Assembly: GCF_029490015.1 (NCBI RefSeq)
Contig: NZ_CP120469.1
Span: 124,001 to 188,000 of the forward strand
Length of the DNA stretch: 64,000 nucleotides
Source: Halobaculum limi
Lineage (GTDB): Archaea; Halobacteriota; Halobacteria; Halobacteriales; Haloferacaceae
Direction of reading: 5' to 3'
A program made the position numbers and the translations under genes. Positions 58,710 to 64,000 of the stretch are shown piece by piece. Each line of letters starts with the position of its first letter. Within the stretch, counting starts at the first letter, position 1. Below the pieces are notes generated by a model. The model ran no database searches, had not been told where the DNA came from, and was given only the letters and a program-made list of their open reading frames with translations.

Positions 58710-60455
58710 ATGAGCCTGGACTGGAAGAACCTCAGCTCACTAATCATATGGGGCGTCCCCGCCGTCACCTTCGTGACTGGCATCCTCGCCGCAGTCGTCC
58801 CGAGCCTGTTCGCCGTTGACCAATCGGTCCAGGGCCTTCTTCAAACACTGGTCACCGCCCAGGCGAGCATCCTCGCAATCGTCGTCTCGGTTACACTCCT
58901 AGCGACCCAACTGGTGGCGACGAACTATGCCCCGCGGATGTCAACTCTCCTCCTGCGTACGGACCAGTTCAGGCAAACCTTCGGCCTCTTCATCGGCTCG
59001 ATTAGCCTCGATCTTCTTGTGTACCTTGCCTTGGGCCAAGCCCAACACCCGGTGCTCTCTGGCCTATTTTACAGTACGCTAGTGCTGTTTCTCCTGGCGC
59101 TCTACTCGATTTATGTCTTCTCGATCAAGATGGTCGCGCAATCGATTCCGGAACGTCTAGTGGGACTGTTCACTCAGATTATCTCCGTCGACGAGTACAT
59201 CGACGATGTCGAAGCCTACGCCGAGACACTGGAGGCGAACACCCACCCGCTGCAACCGCTCTTCCGCTATACTATGACAGCGTTGTCGAAAGGCGAGTAT
59301 TCGGCTGCTGCCTCGGCGTTGGAACACTACCTCACGTACACGGCTGACACCCTCGCCGAGGTCGAGGAGAGAGGATTGCTGGCCGATCAAGACTTCGGAG
59401 CAAGTGAAGAAGTGTTCGGCCCGGTCCTGGAAGACCATCTCCATCTCATCGCTCAGCACGCCGCCGAGAACGACGAATCACAAATACGGAATACGGCGAT
59501 TCAAGGGCAGGTTGAGATTGGCACACAAGGGGTTGGAATCGGGCCACAGTCGCGAGTCACGAATCAGGCCTTGAGGGGGCTCAAGAACACGATTCGCGAC
59601 GGACCGTACACCGACCGCGGGTATCCCTCACTGAACCAGTGCTGGAAAGGAGTGGGCGAGTTGGCCAAAGCTGCCTCTAAGGTCGAATCGAGCAGGACTA
59701 TGCTTACAGCTCGTGGGATCGTACGCCAGAGGCTGCGCCATTCCGTCAGAACTGTCGAAGAACCTGGATGGATGTCTGACTCGTCTCGTGTCTTGTTCGA
59801 TCACCTCTGTGAGGCGCATACAAATACACTCGATTTAATTGGTGAGAGCCAGCTCCTCGAACAGTTCGGGCCCGACGACCTGCAAGGCGACGGCAGACAA
59901 ACACCACCTGATGCAGTCGAACAACTGCGATATTGTCAGCAAGCACTCTTCGAGTACACGAGCGTTTTTCTTGAGTACCGAATCCAAAATGGGCGGTGGA
60001 TACCAACGGAAGGCAATTACAAGCGAGCCTGGCAGAACCTTGTAATCGATACTGCTGACACCAGTGCCACTGGCTTAGCCGTTGACCTGTGCGAGGTGCT
60101 GATCCAGATGGCCTTTATCGAGAACACAGCCAAGCTCCCATCTGTTGATCGGCCCACAGCCAGGGGGATCGACCCTGTGGATCTGAACGAGGTCAACCAC
60201 TGGGTCAGAGAACTTCAGAGAATCGAGGAAAAAACTGACTCCGATGTCGTCTCTCAGGCCTTCGCGAACCTCCTGTCGTACGAACCAGTGGACCCGTCGC
60301 GAAACCACTTCATTAAGACAGGTGAAGAAGAACCTGAACGGCAAGAGCTCTACCAGTTCGATGTGAGCGTCGACGACTACTATGAGCTCAACACGCGAGA
60401 TGAGTACCCGGATGCCTTACGCCAGTTGCGCGATGAGGTTCTCAGGCCCGCATAG
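58710..60455 (+). CDS. DUF2254-like membrane protein
   Basis: 581 residues. Four helices in the first 140 residues (IWGVPAVTFVTGILAAVVPS; AQASILAIVVSVTLLATQLV; GLFIGSISLDLLVYLALG; FYSTLVLFLLALYSIYVFS) precede a large soluble helical part of 440 residues. The segment VSVTLLATQLVATNYAPRMS with PRM is characteristic of DUF2254. Function unknown. It lies between GmrSD and a nuclease operon, a typical setting for accessory defence genes, but no direct link is shown. Confidence 0.65.
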   Translation: MSLDWKNLSSLIIWGVPAVTFVTGILAAVVPSLFAVDQSVQGLLQTLVTAQASILAIVVSVTLLATQLVATNYAPRMSTLLLRTDQFRQTFGLFIGSISLDLLVYLALGQAQHPVLSGLFYSTLVLFLLALYSIYVFSIKMVAQSIPERLVGLFTQIISVDEYIDDVEAYAETLEANTHPLQPLFRYTMTALSKGEYSAAASALEHYLTYTADTLAEVEERGLLADQDFGASEEVFGPVLEDHLHLIAQHAAENDESQIRNTAIQGQVEIGTQGVGIGPQSRVTNQALRGLKNTIRDGPYTDRGYPSLNQCWKGVGELAKAASKVESSRTMLTARGIVRQRLRHSVRTVEEPGWMSDSSRVLFDHLCEAHTNTLDLIGESQLLEQFGPDDLQGDGRQTPPDAVEQLRYCQQALFEYTSVFLEYRIQNGRWIPTEGNYKRAWQNLVIDTADTSATGLAVDLCEVLIQMAFIENTAKLPSVDRPTARGIDPVDLNEVNHWVRELQRIEEKTDSDVVSQAFANLLSYEPVDPSRNHFIKTGEEEPERQELYQFDVSVDDYYELNTRDEYPDALRQLRDEVLRPA

Positions 60456-60659
60456 AGACGGTTGCTTCCGATTGTCCACACGAATCTTGGCTTGCTTGAG
60501 TCAATAGCTCTATGACTACCTAATAACGAGAGATTCCGGTCTTTCTCTTCATCAAGAATGCCGTCCGGTGAGCCGAGTGCTCTAGCGAAGACGATATGAG
60601 CACATCGACAAATCTGACTCGAGAGAGATTTTATATGAGAACTCTGTCAACATTACAAG

Positions 60660-61736
60660 ATGGGCGTAGAACCAGGTGCTGACCACTGGCCTGTGGTTGA
60701 TCAGTGGTGGGACGCTTATACTGGGACTCCGTTAGGAATCCAGCTGGCAGAGAGTGCACCTGCGCTGGATGAAAAACGGATGGCTCCTATTTTCACTGAG
60801 ATCGATAATTGGTGGGAGTCATACGCAGATTTGAATCCGGTGTTCAGGCCGAGCTTGCTTGACTTCGACTCAACAGGAAGTCAGTGGCGTGAACTCGCGA
60901 CGTGGTGGGATACGTACCAGAAGGCCCGAGGGGACGACGTTGCTGATCTGGCTCAGGTTCTCGAAGCAAGCAATGCACTGTGGAAGCGACAGGATGGACT
61001 CTTTGATGCAGATCCACTTTCAGCAGACTTAGGCAAAAGTATCCGACCTGGCGACCCACTAAATCCAGGTAGAGAAGAAGGGTGGTCTGATTGGCTTGCC
61101 CAATTGCTCCGTGGCGACAGTGGAGAGTTTCATCACCAACTGTTCGGTGGGCCGTTTGAGAAAACACCGCAGCGTGTAGTGCGAGAAGCCCACTTACCGA
61201 GTCCAGCTGGGACAGACAGGTATGCCGATATCATCTCGCTGTACGGGTCGGATGGACTCTCTATCGAGGTGAAAGTTGGAGATACAAATCTCAAGAAGAC
61301 ACCTGACACGACGGCGCTGATTGAAGATCAGCACTACCGTGATTGGCATCATTATCTACTGCTTCCAGAACAGGATCTCTGGGCTGTCAAGGAGAGCTTT
61401 GGCAACGATGTTATCGCTGGAGATGCTGAGCGCGGGACAATTCCATCAAAGGACAGTGAGCCAATCTCACTGCTCTATTGGTCAGATGTGAGTCGGGCAC
61501 TCCGCGCAGTTTTGATCGATGAAAATTCGCAGACACCACATTGGTCGGCGAGCGCGTACCTATTCTGTGCCCGAATCGAACAAGACATCCTCGGCTTTGT
61601 CCCCAGACCAGTCATTGACCGAATCAGATCTGAAGAACGCGTACCCCAAGCACTCCAGTCAGTAACAGTCGCCCTTGGCGACATCACCGAACAGTACGCG
61701 TACCTGACAGCGCTCATAGAGGCCACCAATGAATGA
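60660..61736 (+). CDS. PD-(D/E)XK nuclease of unknown family
   Basis: 358 residues. Residues 1-125 have three similar Trp-Trp helical units (VVDQWWDAYTG, EIDNWWESYAD, ELATWWDTYQK). The nuclease core follows: Glu139/Glu140 in GREEGWSDWLAQLLR, Asp190 in DRYADIISLYG, and Glu203-Val-Lys205 in LSIEVKVGDTN. The C-terminal 110 residues are alpha/beta. It overlaps the partner gene at 61729 by 8 bp. The repeat array could bind protein or DNA. Restriction or other defence use is inferred. Confidence 0.6.
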   Translation: MGVEPGADHWPVVDQWWDAYTGTPLGIQLAESAPALDEKRMAPIFTEIDNWWESYADLNPVFRPSLLDFDSTGSQWRELATWWDTYQKARGDDVADLAQVLEASNALWKRQDGLFDADPLSADLGKSIRPGDPLNPGREEGWSDWLAQLLRGDSGEFHHQLFGGPFEKTPQRVVREAHLPSPAGTDRYADIISLYGSDGLSIEVKVGDTNLKKTPDTTALIEDQHYRDWHHYLLLPEQDLWAVKESFGNDVIAGDAERGTIPSKDSEPISLLYWSDVSRALRAVLIDENSQTPHWSASAYLFCARIEQDILGFVPRPVIDRIRSEERVPQALQSVTVALGDITEQYAYLTALIEATNE

Positions 61737-62301
61737 CGACTTCATCACCCAAGCAATCGCGGAGGATCGCTATCTGAAAGCCCTGCGGCTGATCGATCGG
61801 TTCGAGATGGAGATAGAGGGGGAGCTGAAGCGTGTGGCTGAGGAGTTCATCAGCGGAACTGAGTCGTTGTTTGCGGATGGCGTCAGCCGGCGGTTCAAAT
61901 TCGCGAGAGATTCCGGAGCGGTACTCGCCCACGCTAGAGTCAACACAGGTATGAATCGCGTAGCATCGGCGGAATCGGGCGCTGACACGCTTACTCTCAA
62001 CATCACGCTGCGGTGGCTTGACCCAGCGGAGTATGGTATTTCACACGTCGACGGGGCTCTCTGTGTTGCGGGATACAAAATCAACGGTGCGACGAGTGAG
62101 GATCATACTAGAGTAAAACAATACACAGAAGAGTCAGATACTGAGATCCAGTTTTGTCGGGATGCATACAACAACGCACCAGGACTGATCTACGTGCCCG
62201 TAGAGACTGCCGAAGATATCAGAGAAGGATTCGAACTCCTGAAGAAGCACTTCTGGGACTACGGAGCAGAGTATGGTGTTGATCCAGATTCGGTAGAATA
62301 A
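61729..62301 (+). CDS. Partner protein of the PD-(D/E)XK nuclease (190 aa)
   Basis: ATG 61729 overlaps the nuclease gene by 8 bp. Features: helical N-terminus (LKALRLIDRFEMEIEGELKR), a beta-rich middle (SGADTLTLNITLRWLDPAEY), and LIYVPVETAEDIREGFELLK at the end. No family recognised. The overlap indicates stoichiometric partners. It could be a recognition, immunity or specificity subunit. Confidence 0.55.
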   Translation: MNDDFITQAIAEDRYLKALRLIDRFEMEIEGELKRVAEEFISGTESLFADGVSRRFKFARDSGAVLAHARVNTGMNRVASAESGADTLTLNITLRWLDPAEYGISHVDGALCVAGYKINGATSEDHTRVKQYTEESDTEIQFCRDAYNNAPGLIYVPVETAEDIREGFELLKKHFWDYGAEYGVDPDSVE

Positions 62302-62431
62302 GCCTCTGGGTGGGTGACATCGAGACCAATGTCAATCCGAAAACCTCAGTTCCAATCTGAGCGAGGTTACATTGCTGGCCCTCTTGGAATCCTCATACAG
62401 AGAGTGGTTTCGTAGTTATAGTGCAGCCAGG

Positions 62432-62445
62432 GTGCAATATTGCAC
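62432..62445. promoter_or_regulatory. Perfect 14-bp palindrome before a two-gene operon
   Basis: GTGCAATATTGCAC is a perfect palindrome, preceded by a half site GTGCA at 62421-62425, and lies about 80 bp before ATG 62524. It is a likely operator for the pair of genes that follows, possibly autoregulated as in toxin-antitoxin operons. Confidence 0.5.
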
Positions 62446-62523
62446 TAGTTGTCAAAGACTATCGAGGCTGTTTCAGGAGTCATTACAAAGATATCAAGTG
62501 CTAGTGCTTTCGTTATGTTGTAA

Positions 62524-62832
62524 ATGGACGCTGCAGACTATATTCGTTCTATCCGGGAACAACTCAAAGCGTATGATTTTGAGGAAGTTGACATTATTGA
62601 GCAATCTGGATACCTCTGTTTCCGTCGAAAGCGGAGTCGAGTACGGGCGGTTGCGTCAAAGCACGGACTCGACGAAGGCGAACTGTCGAAGCGGGAGCTC
62701 CATGATGCGGAGTTGAGCGTGCTTCAATCGATGGACGACTGGGATATCGCCGTCGCGCTGGAGGTGCTGGAGCGACGTGGGGTCGACGTTGACGAAGAAA
62801 CTGTGCGCTCAGTGTACGAAATACTCCGGTGA
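62524..62832 (+). CDS. Hypothetical protein (102 aa), first of a coupled pair
   Basis: MDAADYIRSIREQLKAYDFE, then EVDIIEQSGYLCFRRKRSRV and VLQSMDDWDIAVALEVLERR. Mixed alpha/beta with a helical C-terminus, no family recognised. The stop overlaps the next GTG (GTGA). Order, size and the upstream palindrome suggest a toxin-antitoxin-like unit, without motif evidence. Confidence 0.5.
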   Translation: MDAADYIRSIREQLKAYDFEEVDIIEQSGYLCFRRKRSRVRAVASKHGLDEGELSKRELHDAELSVLQSMDDWDIAVALEVLERRGVDVDEETVRSVYEILR

Positions 62833-63068
62833 CCAAACAAGGCCCGCTGTCGTGGTATCGTCCACTGAATTCCGATATGGGGACCCGGCTTTCGGTGACG
62901 GTCCTCGACGAGGAGCCGGGTGCGCGGATCGTCGTCGTGATCAGCGCCGAGTCGTTTGAGGGAGAACTCGCGGGCGCACATCCCAGTGTGCGCGAGCGTA
63001 TTGTCTCTTCCCAGAGCTTCCGAGCCCGCCGTTTTGTCAATATGATACTTTCTCCATCAGATAATTAA
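62829..63068 (+). CDS. Hypothetical protein (79 aa), second of a coupled pair
   Basis: GTG 62829 overlaps the previous stop. Sequence WYRPLNSDMGTRLSVTVLDE, then EPGARIVVVISAESFEGELA and RARRFVNMILSPSDN. Small alpha/beta protein with a basic C-terminus. No family recognised. It depends on the upstream gene for translation by its overlap. Confidence 0.5.
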   Translation: MTKQGPLSWYRPLNSDMGTRLSVTVLDEEPGARIVVVISAESFEGELAGAHPSVRERIVSSQSFRARRFVNMILSPSDN

Positions 63069-63242
63069 TTATTCTACTGACCAACAGTGGAACTCGGTGC
63101 CCCAGCGCGAATACGTCCGGAATATAATCGGTGTGCCAGTTCCAGCCAAAACCTACCAGAATGCATACATTAAGAGATGATCTGAAGCCTAACCTAACAG
63201 AGTTGCAAGGATCTTCTTTTACTAGTGTCATTTGAAGGGTAA

Positions 63243-64000
63243 TATGGTCAGACTGTCAGTACTTGTGACGATACTCCTACTCGTGGTGAGTGTCGGAATA
63301 TCGTCTCAACCTGTCATCGCAGACGATCAGTGGAGTGATCGATGTAGTGAGGCCCAGGTAATTACGGAAGGGAATTACTCAGGGATGTTATCTCCGAATG
63401 ACTATGATGTGTTTAAAATTAAATTAGATGAGGGTGACTATATCCAGGGAAAATTATCATATGATATCGAAAGGTCAGATGGAATAAATTTCCGAGAAAG
63501 AGGTGCAAACGATGATGGCGGTCTATCTGAATTCTCGATGACGAGCGAGAACGAATGGACAAGGGTTGCTCAACCATATGATGTGTATGATCTGGTAATT
63601 GATGAAGAGAGACCGGAAGGTGAAGTTGGAGAATTCCGCTTGTTCAACGAGGGCCCCGGCGATGTTGTCTGTGTTGCATTGGAGTCGGACAATGACGGCT
63701 CGACTCCGTGGGAACTGTCTTTCTCAATGAATGATGCCGACCCTCCTGAGCTGGTGGCTCGCTCTGAAGTGTCAGAGCTGGAGTCACAAATTGAGGAGAA
63801 GGATCAACGGATTTCAGAGCTTCAATCACAGTTAGAGCAACAGAACCAGACGATTGCTGAGCTTAAGCAGGACTCTGGAGAGGTAGTTATCAATGTAAAT
63901 GTGGCTCCCGAGGACAGTCAGGAAAACTTCGTTGTCGGGAGTGAGGCGCGTATTACAGCGAACAGCGATACTGCTGAGTGGAATAAGTTTAGCATTGAGT
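63243..64000 (+). CDS. Secreted coiled-coil protein, 3' end outside window
   Basis: The frame is open from ATG 63243 to the window end (252 codons). A Sec-type signal is clear: MVRLSVLVTILLLVVSVGIS then SQPVIADDQW with cleavage near Ala26. Residues 30-170 form a beta-rich domain with VITEGNYSGMLSPNDYDVFK and GDVVCVALESDNDG, similar in layout to bacterial pre-peptidase C-terminal domains. A heptad coiled coil follows (SELESQIEEKDQRISELQSQ, LEQQNQTIAELKQD). A second domain begins at about residue 215. Codons are AT-richer than in most of the window. Anchoring at the unseen C-terminus is possible. Confidence 0.65.

Noticed and set aside
1-64000. CRISPR array
   Set aside because: I found no series of regularly spaced identical repeats of 25-40 bp anywhere in the window.

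Overview
The window is haloarchaeal DNA (class Halobacteria). Most proteins are rich in Asp and Glu. Regulators are of archaeal type (bacterio-opsin-activator HTH, ArsR-like winged helices, HalOD1-like domain, PAS plus receiver). Start regions often have short or absent leaders, and there are Orc1/Cdc6-like ATPases and an IS1341-type TnpB element. Most of the window is GC-rich, but about 39.4-53.5 kb is visibly AT-richer in composition and codon choice, as expected for acquired DNA.

Layout. 0-3.3 kb: end of a lectin-like protein, an archaeal DUF234-type ATPase, remnants, and an HTH-10 regulator. 3.5-13.4 kb: metabolic and transport genes, including two ABC-2 exporters, a TetR regulator, an alpha/beta hydrolase and a class-C beta-lactamase-like hydrolase. 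13.56-15.18 kb: an IS1341-type element whose tnpB is broken by one extra 5-bp CAACT unit. 15.2-18.9 kb: a small membrane-protein neighbourhood (frameshifted CPBP protease, two sensor-domain paralogs, a winged-helix regulator and its DUF7521-like partner) with two copies of a 19-bp palindromic operator candidate. 19-33 kb: phosphatase, acyl-CoA-ligase-like protein, a third ABC-2 exporter, a RelE-like toxin-antitoxin pair, a CoiA-like nuclease, ribokinase, a receiver-PAS protein, an EVE-like/NucS-like nuclease and an arsR-arsM pair. 33-39 kb: a Tat-exported PQQ-propeller protein, plasmid or provirus-like genes (coiled-coil protein, PadR-like and other winged helices, three coupled mini-genes) and a decayed duplicate.

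39.2-55.6 kb is an integrated element. It is bounded by degenerate direct repeats of about 240 bp that each contain a tRNA-like T-arm, and a multiply broken tyrosine integrase lies just inside the right repeat. Its cargo is the most interesting part of the window: a 1490-residue Avs-like protein (Cap4-type nuclease, STAND NTPase, long helical C-terminus), an AAA ATPase with TPRs, a chimera of a DUF433 antitoxin N-terminus with an Orc1/Cdc6-like ATPase, a coiled-coil protein with a C-terminal membrane helix, a DUF433/PIN-like pair arranged tail to tail, and a compact operon (RadC, HTH, KOW/SH3-like, kinase-like, 580-residue orphan). The best reading is a decayed mobile element carrying an archaeal anti-virus NTPase system.

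55.6-64 kb continues as a defence-type neighbourhood. It holds a second, truncated Cdc6 remnant, a GmrSD/DUF262-type protein, an IS-like remnant, a DUF2254 membrane protein, a two-gene PD-(D/E)XK nuclease operon, a two-gene unit behind a perfect 14-bp palindrome, and a secreted coiled-coil protein cut by the window end. The order repeat, small cargo gene, cdc6-like gene recurs at both 39 and 55 kb, suggesting that elements accumulated in tandem at one attachment site.
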